A DNA stretch of 64,000 bases, taken from Clostridium sp. (GTDB lineage Bacteria > Bacillota_I > Bacilli_A > Acholeplasmatales > Anaeroplasmataceae). The notes beneath the pieces are model-generated. The model was not told the origin of the DNA. It worked only from the letters and a program-made list of their open reading frames with translations, and ran no database searches. Of the stretch, positions 54,482-64,000 are shown piece by piece; the stretch's first letter is position 1, and each line of letters opens with the position of its first letter. A program made the translations under genes and the position numbers. The stretch is from the NCBI GenBank assembly GCA_022010015.1, contig CP091735.1, positions 1 to 64,000 of the forward strand, read 5' to 3'.

Positions 54482-57400
54482 CTAAGCAAATGTTACAATA
54501 ATTTTTCCAATATAACCATTACCAGCTACATTTGATTTAATAGTAACAACTCCAGCTTCACTTATTACATAATCAAATGATTGTTCATATGAACTTGCAG
54601 TACCACTAATTGCAGCACCACCATTAACACTAACATCAGCACATGCATTTGATTTATAATACATAACAGTTACAGTGCATGGTCCTGCAACCTCAAATGT
54701 TGCAGTTGCATCATTGTTAAACTTAATCCAATCGCCATTATCAGCTGAACCTGTAACAGTTAATTTGTTGAATGTAAAATTACTATTATCGAATACAAAA
54801 TAGTTGTCACTTGCGTTAGCTGTATCATCTTTTAAATGACCAGGTTGTATTTGCAGAAACAGCACTAGATACTGTCGCAACATACTTTACATTAAATTTT
54901 GCTTCTTTACCAGCAAATCTTACTACAACCTCATATGTACCCTCAACATCCTTTTAAAACATTTGTAGTATCAATTTCATAATCAGCACTTGCAATTGTT
55001 CTTATAGCTCCATCTGAATAAGTTGCTTTAACTACCATTTTAGAAAAATCGATATCAGCACCAAGCTCTAAATCATCCGTAGGAGCTCCGCTTAAAGAAA
55101 TGCTTTCACAAGTTGCTGTCTCTGGTGCAGCTTGTGTTGTAGAAATAATAATCTTAAATAGGTACATTGTTGCAGTTGCTTCTAATGTTACAGTTGTATC
55201 AGTCGCATAATATTGAGCAAAATCATCATATGCTGGTTCAACACCATTTAATGAATAATTATGATATCCAGGATATGTCTTAACTGTAACCGTTGTACCA
55301 GCTTTAACATCAAAACTAATTTTTCCACCAGCATTAAGTTGAGTGTCACTTCCTCTTGAAGTAACCTTACCAGCAGTTCCATCAATTGTTAAATCACCAA
55401 GTGTTGTTGTAGTTCCAGCACAATTTTCTGTATATTTATATGTTGTACCTGTTGTGCTTTCGCTTCCATCAAACATATAATAAACATTGGTATCTAAGGT
55501 AATACCGCCAATTGTTGGATTCCAAGATGTAGTATAATTAACTGCACCATTGTAGCCAGCACCAAAGATAACACTTAAATCATTATACTTTGCAGCAATT
55601 TCAGCATCTGTTATTACAGTTCCACCTGCAACGCTTTCTGTAATAGCACCCTCTCCAGTATTATTGTATTCAGTAAATTTAACTGTTTCTGCTAATACAG
55701 AGCAACTCATTGTTACATAACGAGCGCCCTTAACATTTCCAGAGTCATTACCAACAGTAGAAACATGAGCACCAATTCTTGAATTCATTACCATAACAGC
55801 AGCATAATTACCCCAGTTACGTCCAATTGCAGTATTATGATTTGCAGTTGTAAATGCATCAGCTGTAAAATCACAATCATCAAAAATTGCACCATATTTT
55901 ACATAATCTGAGCTTCCTTTATTGCAACCCTTAAATGCTGTAATATAACCACCATCTGTGTTATATTCACTAGGATTTCCATCAGTACCAAAAGTTTTTA
56001 CCTTTCCAGAATCAATTGAATGTATTTCACATTTGTTAAAATAAGTAGTATTATTAGTACCAAAGATAAAGTCAGTTAAACCTTCAATATAAGTATTTGT
56101 GATATATTGACGACCAGTAAAGAATTCAACAGTATCTTGATATCCTAATAACTTACAATTATCCATTTTAAATTGATCTGATTGAACAAGCAAAGCAAGA
56201 GCACGATGTTCAGCATAATTGTAACCAAATGCATCATCAAACACATGATAATTATTCCAATAATTTGAAATAGTTAAATTTTTAATTGTACAACCAATTG
56301 CACTATCACGAACTGCTAAAGTTTGAGTTGAATCTGTTACTTGTTCAAAGCCTGACTCATCCTCTATTCCATATAATGAATTCCATTCAATCTTTGTTGT
56401 TTCCTTATCTTCACCTACAATTGTTAAATAAGGAACTGTAATTTCAACCTTCTCATTATAAGTGCCAGCAGCAATATAAAGAAGCTTTTCCTTTGTTTTA
56501 TAACTTTCATCAAGCTTACCTAGATAATCTAAAGCTTGTTGAATTGATGTAAATGTATTATATCCTGCATCCACACTACCAACAACTCCAGTATAATTAG
56601 GATTAACCTTAACTTGAACAACTTCATTTACAACACTAGGTGTAGCGTCAACTACATAAACCTTATAATCAGCGGCTTTATTAGTACCATTAAGTGTTAC
56701 TGTTACATGAATTTGATATTCTCCAGCAACTGTATTATCGAATTCAGTCGAATTAATTTCATAATCAGTAGATGTTAATCTAAACTCTTTTGTCTTTGTT
56801 CCATTGCTGCACTTAACAATAACATTCAAATAATTGCTATTAAACGCTTCATTTAAAGCAAATACTCTTTGAACTGTTTGGTTATAATATACACCATTTC
56901 CAGCTGCAGAATTTTTGAGCTAATTTTTTTCAGTCGCGTTAAAGCCCAAAGTCTTAATTTCAACAATTTCATAAACAATTACATCTATTGTTTGAGCTTC
57001 ATAGTCTTTATATTTTACGCTAATTTGGTATTTACCAGGTGTGTTCATCAAAACAGCACTTGAATCAATTACTAAATCACTTGAATCAAGAGGAATTGTC
57101 TCAGTTCTACCATTACCAAATACAGCATCAACTCTCATCTTTGATAAATCTAGTTGTTGACCCTCAATAAATTCAGTTGTTCCAGCATCTGTAATTTTAA
57201 ATCCTGTCTCACTAGCGACCTCACAAACAGTTGTAAGCTTTGCTGCATAAATATCAATAGTACCTGAATCACGATTTATACTATAAGTTCCTTTTCCTAC
57301 AGCATAAGAAATCTTAACCACTGGACTACCAGCAGGATAATCCCATTGTGCATCTCCAGCAGGAATAACAATATCTGTAACACTTCCATCTGGATTAGTA

Positions 57401-58161
57401 ATTTTAATTGTTCTAGTCTGAACACCTGAAGAACCATTTTGAACATAAAATTCCAAAACACCTTCTCCTTGTGATTCAACACTTAATAAATTTGAAGCAT
57501 TACCAATTTTAACAGATTTATTAAATACAATTTGATCAGTGGCATCATCAGGATTACTCCATGTTTTTGTACGATTTCTTACAGTTGTACCTTTAGAGAT
57601 TATAAATGTTCCATCTGAATAACCATCAGCGTAGGTTTTAGCCTCTAATGAATCTCCACTCAAATTCTTAGTAACAACCTCATATCCACTTGGTGCAGTT
57701 GTTGGAGTGGCTAAGACTTCTTTTGTCCATTTTGCATACAAAACAGCATCAGCAGAAAGCTTTGTTCCCGCAACCGCTTCATTTTCAAAACTATCATCTA
57801 AATACCAACCACCAAAAACATATTTTCCACCATATGGATATGTAACATCTGACATTTGTGGTAATTCGATTGTTTTTGTTTTATAAGCAGTAGGAGTCTC
57901 ACCATATTTAGAAACGAATGATAAATTAAATTCTTTTTCTTCTTCACTACTTGAACTGCTAGAGCTACTTGGTTGTGGAGCAGTTGTGCTTGAGCTTGAG
58001 CTGCTAGAGCTACTTGGCTGTGGAACCACAGTTGTTCCCGAACTTGCTGGTGCTTGCGATTCTACAGGATCCTTCTTACATCCTGTAAGTGACATTGTAC
58101 TAGCAATACCAACACCCAAAAGCACTGCTGTACTAAGAACTCTAAGTCCTTTTTTCTTCAT
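54482..58161 (-). CDS. Large pectinesterase lipoprotein
   Basis: About 1225 residues after repairs at 56932, 54956 and 54850. Lipoprotein signal with lipobox SLTGC (Cys 28), a linker of Ser runs and PQPSSSS/TTAPQ repeats (about 45-75), an InlB/Flg_new-type module (YGGKYVFGGWYLDDSFENEA, VLYAKW), two beta/Ig-like modules (KYQISVKYKDYEAQTIDVIV), then a pectinesterase beta-helix: YLTIVGEDKETTKIEWNS, ALALLVQSDQFKMDNCKLLG, YQDTVEFFTGRQYITNTYIE, GLTDFIFGTNNTTYFNKC (catalytic Asp pair) and AIGRNWGNYAAVMVMNSRIG. C-terminal Ig-like and carbohydrate-binding-like sandwich domains follow. Probably de-esterifies plant pectin at the cell surface. Confidence 0.88.
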
Positions 58162-58214
58162 CTTTTTCTTTTCTCCTTTTCATTTTGAAGTGCAAACTTC
58201 ATAAACATATAACA

Positions 58215-58253
58215 ATTATAACAACGTTTTTCATTTCTTTGCAAGTGCTTTCA
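58215..58253 (-). promoter_or_regulatory. Promoter and cre-like site of the pectinesterase gene
   Basis: Minus strand TTGCAA (58244-58239), 18 nt, TATAAT (58220-58215). The 14-mer TGAAAGCACTTGCA (58253-58240) overlaps the -35 box and matches the CcpA catabolite-response consensus except for one or two positions, which would fit repression by preferred sugars. Directly upstream TGATATTTATG occurs twice in tandem. Confidence 0.6.
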
Positions 58254-58306
58254 CATAAATATCACATAAATATCACGCAAGCCATATTTTTTTACTTTTT
58301 TTAATT

Positions 58307-58340
58307 AAAAAAAGAGTAATTAGCGTTTTCTAATTACTCT
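58307..58340 (-). terminator. Terminator containing the rsmH stop codon
   Basis: Minus-strand 10-bp stem GAGTAATTAG / CTAATTACTC with loop AAAACG and seven T. The last codons VIRKR and the TAA of rsmH are part of the hairpin. Confidence 0.93.
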
Positions 58341-59248
58341 CATCTTGGCACTATGAGCACGATTATTTTCTATTAATTCCTCTTCACTTGGTAAAATAGG
58401 CTTTTTGGTAATAAGCTCAAATGGAGCTTCATCTGTAATAACAATTGGCAATCCTTGTGGAATGTCAAGAGTTGATGCTTCCTTGAAAACTGTTTTACAA
58501 ATTCTATCCTCTAAGGAATGAAAGGTTATAACAACTGCCCTACCATCACTATTTAGCATTTCAAGTGCATCCTTTATTGATACCTCGAATACTCTTAATT
58601 CATCATTAACTGCTATTCTTAAAGCCTGGAATGTTTGCTTAGCAGGATGTCCTTTTTGTCTTAAAACCTTAGTTGGAAGACTTTTTTTGATAACATCAAC
58701 AAGCTCAAAGGTTGTTTCAATCGGCTTTATTGCTCTTTCTTTTTCAATTCCTCTTGCTATTTGCTTAGCAAAAGGCTCTTCACCATAGCGATATAAAATT
58801 TTTAACAATTTCCTCATAAGAATATTCATTAACTATTATTCTTGCATTCAATTCTTGGTTTTGATTCATTCGCATATCAAGAGGTGCATCATATTTATAA
58901 GAAAAAGCCTCTTTCAGGTATATCAAATTGAAATGATGATACACCTAAATCATAAATTATTCCATCAATTTTTCTCGATACCAAGCTTATTTAATTCACT
59001 TTTTCAAATTGACAAAGTTACTATGAACAAAAAGTATAATTACTACTTATAGCATCTAATCTTGGCTTAGTTTTAGAAAATGCAAATTCATCCTGGTCAA
59101 AGCAATATAAATGACCTGTAGTGAGCTTACCTAAAATAAGGGAGCTATGCCCACCACCACCTGTAGTTGCATCAACATAAATTCTATCACTTTTAATATT
59201 TAAGTTTTCAACTGCTTCCTCTAATAGGACACTTTTATGAATTAACAT
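58320..59248 (-). CDS. rsmH: 16S rRNA cytosine-1402 N4-methyltransferase RsmH
   Basis: About 308 residues. HKSVLLEEAVENLNIKSDRI, SAM motif YVDATTGGGGHSSLIL, LYCFDQDEFA, KIDGIIYDLGVSSFQFDIPE, RGFSYKYDAPLDMRMNQNQE, VITFHSLEDRICK and closing NNRAHSAKMRVIRKR are family-diagnostic. Five breaks between 59035 and 58800 are all repaired by deleting one base from runs of five A or T. Usually rsmH is followed by ftsL and ftsI; here it ends in a terminator, so the dcw cluster is interrupted. Confidence 0.95.
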
Positions 59249-59270
59249 ATTCCACCTCTTTATCTATATA

Positions 59271-59300
59271 TAGAAAATAGACGCCCAAAGCGTCTATTTC
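59271..59300 (-). terminator. Weak terminator or processing hairpin between rpmF and rsmH
   Basis: Minus-strand stem AAATAGACGC / GCGTCTATTT with a 5-nt loop; only a short T-rich tail (TTTTCTAT), so it may attenuate rather than end transcription into rsmH. Confidence 0.6.
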
Positions 59301-59312
59301 TATGAGTTATTC

Positions 59313-59504
59313 TTACTTAGTTTCTTCTTTCTTTAAAGAAACAACTTGCTTTCCTTTATAATATCCACAATTTCCACAAACACGGTGAGCTAAAGTTAAT
59401 TCACCACAGTTAGGACATGTGATCATTCCAGGAACATTCAAAGCTTGATGAGAACGTCTCATTCCCTTCTTCATCTTAGAGACTCTACGAAAAGGTACTG
59501 CCAT
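59313..59504 (-). CDS. rpmF: 50S ribosomal protein bL32
   Basis: 63 residues, intact. MAVPFRRVSKMKKGMRRSHQ followed by the zinc-ribbon cysteines CPNC and CGNC and a Lys-rich tail. ATG behind AGGAGGTGTAACAA. It follows the YceD gene with a 12-nt gap, the universal yceD-rpmF pair. Confidence 0.97.
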   Translation of the reverse strand: MAVPFRRVSKMKKGMRRSHQALNVPGMITCPNCGELTLAHRVCGNCGYYKGKQVVSLKKEETK

Positions 59505-59516
59505 TTGTTACACCTC

Positions 59517-59964
59517 CTACAATAAATCCTTTAAGTTGGCAAAAGCTGGATTCACATATTCTTCTTCATCTGAAATTTCATCTTCAAATTCTTCATCATC
59601 GATTTTCATTGGCTTATTTAGAAGTATGTTCATTATTACTGCTTCCTTAGTATCAAGCGTTTGACCTTCGATTAAAAAAGAATCATCGTTATATTCATAT
59701 TTAGAAAATATTTCACTAGATTCTACCTTAAAATGCTTAGGATAACCCTTAAGACTAACTGGTCCTTCTAAAAACCAAATCTATTTCAATCTCCATATGC
59801 ACTAAATATGTATCATTATCAATTCTTGAAAATTCATAATCAACACTTGCAGGTGAAGATGATATTATATCCTCAAGGCCATTCAAATCAGTTGATAAAT
59901 CTAATTCTTCAGATACCTTATAAGGAAATTTTAGTTTTAATAATTGGCCAAGTGTTAGCTTCAT
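59517..59964 (-). CDS. yceD: YceD/DUF177 family protein
   Basis: About 148 residues. MKLTLGQLLKLKFPYKVSEE, MEIEIDLVLEGPVSLKGYPK and the acidic C-terminal VIMNILLNKPMKIDDEEF, then PAFANLKDLL fit DUF177, linked in other bacteria to 23S rRNA accumulation. The usual C-x2-C metal site (CSRCL) is not seen; the corresponding part reads VLEGPVSLKG. ATG behind GAGGTGA. One break near 59768. Co-transcribed with rpmF. Confidence 0.83.
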
Positions 59965-60027
59965 AAAAAAATCACCTCAGCTCTACAATTATACTATTTT
60001 TTTAATATCAAGTCAAGAAAAAAATTT

Positions 60028-61260
60028 TTAATGATTAAGGCACCAGCTACAATTATTACATCTTTTTATTACTATTTTTCACCAAAATATGCTAATAATT
60101 TATGACGAAGACAACCCCGACTTAAACAAAAAGCTAACTACATTATTAAGCTTGTCCTTTCTATTTTTCCTTTTTCCTTTAAAAAAATGTTTGCCTATCA
60201 ATACTATTTTTCTTTAAAGCCATAAATAAAATGAAGTCCAATTTTTACATCCTCTAGCGTCCATAAAACTATTCCTTCTCCATATTTATTATCTCTTGAG
60301 CATCTTCCAATCATTTGCGATAATTCATCAAGCGATGATGGAATATTATATAAAATCACATAACGAATATCTGGTATATCAATACCAAGACCAAAGGAAA
60401 TAGTTGCAACCATTATTTTTTTGTTTTTTTCCACTAACATATTCATTTTTGATTTTTCAGTTTTTTTCTTCTCCCATCATTCCACCATGATAAATACTAC
60501 ACAAAAAGCCTAATTCTTTTAGTTTTTTTCATACAAAAGTTCACATATTGCTCTTGTTGATGTATAAATTATTCCTCTTTCATTGTGATTTGAAATATAT
60601 TCGTTTAAATACTTTATTTTGTCCTTAACCTTAACAATTCCATAATATAAATTAGGACGATCAAAGCTATTCTTAAAGATTTTTAGGATTCTCCATTTTT
60701 ACATATTTTGATAATATCTTTAATTGTTTCTTCTCTTGCAGTAGCTGTTAAGGCTGTTACTACCGGTCTATTTTTTTAATAAATCAATAAATTCATCTAT
60801 TTTATCATAAGCCATACGAAAGCCATATCTACCTATCACACTATGTGATTCATCAAGGCATAGCATACTTACCTTCTTATTACCTATTAAGCTAATAAAT
60901 CTTTTATTTTGCAATCGTTCTGGGGAAGCATAAATTATTTTCACTACCCCCTTATCAATTTCCTCATAAACATTATTTTGTTCATCCTGTTCCATCAAGG
61001 AATTTAAATATCTAGCCTTAATATTAAGTTTATTTAAATTATTTACCTGATCAACCATCAAGCTAATTAATGGTGTAACAATAATACTTATCCCCTCTAG
61101 CATTAATGCAGGAACCTGATAAATAATTGATTTGCCTCCACCAGTAGCTAACAAAACTATTGTATCATTGTTATTTAAAATTGAATCAATTGCTTCTGCT
61201 TGAATTCCTCTAAAGCTATCATAGCCAAAAATATTTTTTTAAAATTTCTTCCTTCGTCAT
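60028..61260 (-). CDS. recQ: ATP-dependent DNA helicase RecQ
   Basis: About 405 residues after repair, a short RecQ with no HRDC. MTKEEILKKIFGYDSFRGIQ, motif I LATGGGKSIIYQVPALM, ISLMVDQVNNL, motif II LCLDESHSVIGRYGFRM, motif III ALTATAREETIKDI, GIIYTSTRAICELLY, ISFGLGIDIPDIRYVILYNI, QMIGRCSRDNKYG and a C-terminal zinc site CLSRGCLRHKLLAYFGE..RCNNCSWC. Motif II is DESH rather than DEAH and the aromatic loop (usually AHCISxWGHDFR) is divergent. ATG behind GGTGATATA. Many breaks at 60010-60540. Confidence 0.88.
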
Positions 61261-61346
61261 TATATCACCATTATAAATAATACATTTTAAAAACTAAAAA
61301 AATACTAAAATCAGCATAGAATGAATAGTATGTTTTACTTTTTTTC

Positions 61347-61375
61347 TTGCTATAACCTATATATTTTGATATAAT
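61347..61375 (+). promoter_or_regulatory. Promoter of the glycosyltransferase gene
   Basis: TTGCTA, 17 nt, TATAAT, placed 34 nt before the start codon and divergent from recQ. Confidence 0.7.
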
Positions 61376-61408
61376 AAAACTATAAACAAGATGATAGGAA
61401 GTATATTT

Positions 61409-62691
61409 ATGTTTGACATATTTAAATATTTTTGAGCTTGCCGCCATTATTATTTTTTTGGCATTGGCTTTTATCTTTTTCGCTATTTATGCTTTTTCAT
61501 TTTATTCATGGCTATAATAAAAAACTCATTATTCCCCATAGTGATAAAAAAGCTAAATTTGCTATTATTATTCCCGCTAGAGATGAATCAAAGGTAATTG
61601 AAGCAAACCTAACGCATATTGTAAACGCCAATTACCCAATGGATTTGATTGATATTTATTTAATATTAGAAAAAGACGACCCTACAATTGAGATAAGTAA
61701 AAAAATATCCTAATACTCATATATTTTTTTAGGACTAATTTAAATAATATAGGTAAAGGTTATGCATTAGATGAATGTCTAAAGCATATCTATACAAATA
61801 ACGATATTTATGATGCTTTTATAATTTTTAGATGCCGACAATGTAATTTCTAAAAAAATTTTTATTGAAAGACTAAATGATGCTTATCAAGCAGGATATG
61901 ATATTGCATGTGGCAAAAAGAGACAATAAGGATTGGAATGCCTCAACTGTTTGTGGTGCTTCCGCCTTAACATTTTCTATTATAAACACTATTCAAAAAT
62001 AAACCAAAAAGCAAATTTAGGAATGCAGGTTTTGCTTTCTGGTACAGGCTTCTTCTTTAAAAGTAGTATTTTAAGAAAGTATTGTGGTTGGCCATTCCAT
62101 ACCTTAACAGAGGATTATGAATTAACCAATTATTCAATAATCAATAATTTAAAATCCACATATGTTGATGATGCAATCTACTATGATGAACAGCCATTAA
62201 AGCTTCATCAGTCAATTGTTCAGAGAACTCGTTGGATAAAGGGTTATTTTAAGGTTAGAGCAATGTATGATAAGAAAAAGGTTAAAGCCTTAAAAGAAAA
62301 TAAACATAAAACCTCCAATTCCTTTGCTCAAGTTATAGGAGCAATTCCAATGTTTGTTATAGCATTTGACTTGATTTATTATTTACTCCTTCTCATTATT
62401 TGCTTAATTACAAGCCTATTTATAGAAAGAAATACATCTCTTTATTATTTATATCGTTTAATTGGTGTATTTGGTGGACTTTATATACTAGCGGTAATAT
62501 TTACAGCAATTTTATTCTTCCTTGAAAGAAAAAAACAATTAAAATTAAAAAAATGGAATAAAATTAAAGTAACTTTATTCCACCCAATATTTTTTTATTA
62601 ACATATATTAATGCAGCTATAAGAGCTATATTTACCAAAAAGCTCCTGGGATCGCATTGATCATACAATTAATACTGATATCTCAAATTAG
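61409..62691 (+). CDS. Membrane glycosyltransferase, family 2
   Basis: About 425 residues. N-terminal membrane helix, then FAIIIPARDESKVIEANLTH (GT2 start), YDAFIIFDADNVI with the DxD, FHTLTEDYELTNYSI (ED) and the processive-enzyme signature IVQRTRWIKGYFK (QxxRW), followed by two or three C-terminal helices (AIPMFVIAFDLIYYLLLLII). This is the architecture of cellulose/hyaluronan-type or poly-GlcNAc synthases. Product unknown; no partner gene is adjacent. ATG behind AGGAAG. Breaks near 61432, 61500, 61710, 61830, 61925 and 62595. The stop lies in the terminator loop. Confidence 0.82.
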
Positions 62692-62705
62692 AGATATCTT
62701 TTTTT
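62677..62705 (+). terminator. Terminator of the glycosyltransferase gene
   Basis: 8-bp stem GATATCTC / GAGATATC with a 6-nt loop and seven T; the TAG stop of the gene spans the loop and stem. Confidence 0.93.
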
Positions 62706-62707
62706 AT

Positions 62708-63184
62708 TCACAAATTTGCGCAAAAAAAGAAAGCTAAATAGCTTTAAGTCATTAGGATTAAGTTCAACCTGGTAGCCTATCTTTCCAGCTGAAAAAAATA
62801 ATATTTTCATAATTTAAAGCACTATTATCAAAAACTGTTTTAAAGCTCTTTTTCATACCAATTGGTGAACAGCCACCACGAATATAACCAGTAATAGCAA
62901 GTAGTTCCTTAACATGAATCATTTCAACACTTTTTTCACCAACTACCTTTGCACAGGCCTTTAAATCTAAATTTTTTTATTAACTGGAATGTCAAAAAAA
63001 CATAATAATGCTTACTTTTTACCTAAGCAAACAAGAGTTTTAAAAAAACTCGATTAGGATCCTGATTTAATAAAGAAGCTACTTCACTTCCCTCTACACA
63101 TACTCCCTCTTCATGCGGATATTCATGCATTTTATATTTAATTTTTTTCTGATCGAGTATTCTCATAACATTAGTTTTATCCAT
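62708..63184 (-). CDS. ybaK: YbaK/EbsC-type Cys-tRNA(Pro) deacylase
   Basis: Hydrolyses Cys mischarged on tRNA-Pro. About 157 residues: MDKTNVMRILDQKKIKYKMH, GVCVEGSEVASLLNQDPNRV, FKTLVCLGKSKHYYVFDIPV, GYIRGGCSPIGMKKSFKTVF (the GGxSP-type loop) and IIFSAGKIGYQVELNPNDL. ATG behind GAGGTATTAAA. Several A/T-run breaks. The C-terminal few residues depend on one 7-T run (ends FLFCANL or FLFLRKFVNKKRYL). Convergent with the glycosyltransferase gene. Confidence 0.88.
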
Positions 63185-63202
63185 TTTAATACCTCAAAAA
63201 AA

Positions 63203-63299
63203 TGTAAATGACGCTTTACATACTTTCCTATCTATGATACAATATAAATATAGAGACTCCTTCTCCTTTTTAGAAAAAGCAAATGCTTTTTCTTTTTTT
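63203..63299 (+). ncRNA. Putative very short transcript with its own promoter and terminator
   Basis: TTTACA (63215-63220), 17 nt, TACAAT (63238-63243) and, about 30 nt after the expected start, a terminator GAAAAAGC-AAAT-GCTTTTTC plus seven T (63273-63299). No reading frame fits between. A dyad TGTAAA-N6-TTTACA (63203-63220) overlaps the -35 box. The product would be about 50 nt. Could be a tiny RNA, or a remnant leader after loss of a gene. Confidence 0.4.
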
Positions 63300-63308
63300 C
63301 TTTTATTT

Positions 63309-63341
63309 AAAAAAAGCTCCTACCAATTAAAATAGGAGCAT
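63309..63341 (-). terminator. Terminator of pyrE
   Basis: Minus-strand stem GCTCCTA / TAGGAGC with a 10-nt loop and seven T, 8 nt after the pyrE stop. Confidence 0.9.
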
Positions 63342-63346
63342 TTTTA

Positions 63347-63986
63347 TTATTCAACATCCATCCAGCTTGGATCATTTGGGTTCTTTTTGGAAAGCAATTA
63401 CCTTTTTATATTCAACTTCTGTAATATAATGATTTTTATGAGCTACAGAAGCTAAAACCTCAAATGAGCTTAAAGAATGATTAATTACATTACTAGCCTT
63501 TAATCTTTCTAAGCCCTTTGCTAAATTATAAGTGAATATTGATACAACACCTAAAACATTAGCATTAACAGCTCTTAAGGCATCAACAACCTCAATTACT
63601 GAGCCTCCTGTTGAAATCAAATCCTCAACAACTACAACCTTTTTTCCTGTAGGAACCTCTCCTTCAATTTGATTTCCACGACCATGATCCTTCGCACCAC
63701 CACGAACATAGCCCATTGGAAGACGAAGAATCTCAGAAACTAAGGCAGCATGAGCTATACCTGCAGTTGAAGTTCCCATTATAACCTCAACATCTGGATA
63801 ATATTTTTTTATAGTTTCAGCAAGACCATTTTCAATTACATCTCTTGCCTCTAAGTGTGACAATGTTAAACGGTTATCGCAATAAATAGGCGACTTAATG
63901 CCACTAGCCCAAGTAAATGGCTCACTTGGTCTTAAAAAAACAGCTTTAATTTCTAATAATTTTTTTGCTACTTCAACATCTAACAT
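63347..63986 (-). CDS. pyrE: Orotate phosphoribosyltransferase
   Basis: Makes orotidine-5'-phosphate from orotate and PRPP in pyrimidine synthesis. About 212 residues. MLDVEVAKKLLEIKAVFLRP, FTWASGIKSPIYCDNRLTLS, PMGYVRGGAKDHGRGNQIEG, and the PRPP loop VVVVEDLISTGGSVIEVVDA. ATG with GGAG at 10 nt; a TTG three codons upstream (63995) is possible. The raw C-terminus (FQKEPK) is restored to FQKNPNDPSWMDVE by deleting one A from a 5-A run. Probably the last gene of a pyr operon beyond the right edge. Confidence 0.95.
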
Positions 63987-64000
63987 ATTATTCAAACTCC

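Noticed and set aside
57950..58060. Ser-run region as a possible phase-variable simple repeat
   Set aside because: Codons for the Ser runs are mixed (TCT, AGC, AGT and others), not a uniform unit, so slippage-based switching is unlikely.
1..64000. Alternative genetic code with TGA as Trp
   Set aside because: Conserved Trp positions use TGG (for example in pflB and pheT), and TGA ends several genes such as patatin/queH overlaps and rlmCD.
1..64000. Programmed ribosomal frameshifting as explanation for the breaks
   Set aside because: No consistent slippery heptamer plus pseudoknot is seen; breaks occur at many different A/T runs in house-keeping genes, several per gene.
1..64000. CRISPR array, tRNA or rRNA genes
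   Set aside because: No regularly spaced repeats, no cloverleaf sequence with a GTTCRANYC-type arm, and no conserved rRNA segment noticed.

Overview
The window is AT-rich chromosomal DNA, most likely from an anaerobic, fermentative Bacillota of the Bacilli/Erysipelotrichia type. The evidence is the gene content and neighbourhoods: a rnc-plsX block, a recG-fakA block, rpmB-spoVM-rpe-rsgA-rlmN, a T-box-controlled pheST operon, yceD-rpmF-rsmH, strong AGGAGG-type ribosome sites, and A/T-rich hairpin terminators. TGA is a stop and TGG encodes Trp, so the standard bacterial code applies. SpoVM- and Cse60-like micro-proteins point to a spore-forming ancestry. Pyruvate formate-lyase with its activase, and a surface pectinesterase, suggest a plant-polysaccharide fermenter such as a gut organism (inference).

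A general feature of the sequence is that most genes are broken into two or more frames, and almost every break I examined lies in an A/T run. The usual repair is removal of one base from a run of 5 or 7; some runs of 7 need 5 or 8. Even essential genes (dnaE, pheT, rsmH, rnc, recG) are affected, so I treat the breaks as probable consensus or base-calling errors. I annotate whole genes across the breaks and note where the reading was mentally repaired.

Layout. 1-3.4 kb: a long anchored repeat protein running off the left edge, plus two small proteins. 3.4-17.4 kb: ABC-F ATPase, class-I amidotransferase, tandem DUF1540 protein, TVP38 membrane protein, two RluA pseudouridine synthases, a GltD-like flavoprotein, murC, an LRR protein, metallophosphatase, patatin, queH, M19 dipeptidase, flavin reductase and a CPBP protease. 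17.4-27.1 kb: dnaE, an Ig-like surface protein, an HTH/TPR regulator, Cse60-like, nth, dnaD-like, dapB, rnc and plsX. 27.2-33.3 kb: an accessory island with three secreted or anchored proteins of unknown function, an IS21-family remnant and a membrane protein cut by it. 33.4-44.9 kb: recG, fakA, rpmB (divergent), spoVM, rpe, rsgA, a PASTA-only protein where prkC would be expected, rlmN, pheT, pheS and the T-box leader. 45-50.8 kb: two membrane proteins, a starch-binding-like protein, rlmCD, a second ABC-F protein and a CBS protein. 50.8-54.4 kb: an operon of pflA, a thioredoxin-like gene, pflB and a separate glycyl-radical-domain gene. 54.4-58.3 kb: a very large pectinesterase lipoprotein. 58.3-64 kb: rsmH, rpmF, yceD, recQ, a GT2 glycosyltransferase, ybaK and pyrE.

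The most notable observations are the split pyruvate formate-lyase, an exact 26-residue SpoVM gene hidden between rpmB and rpe with its start codon in a hairpin, and the kinase-less PASTA protein at the prkC position.
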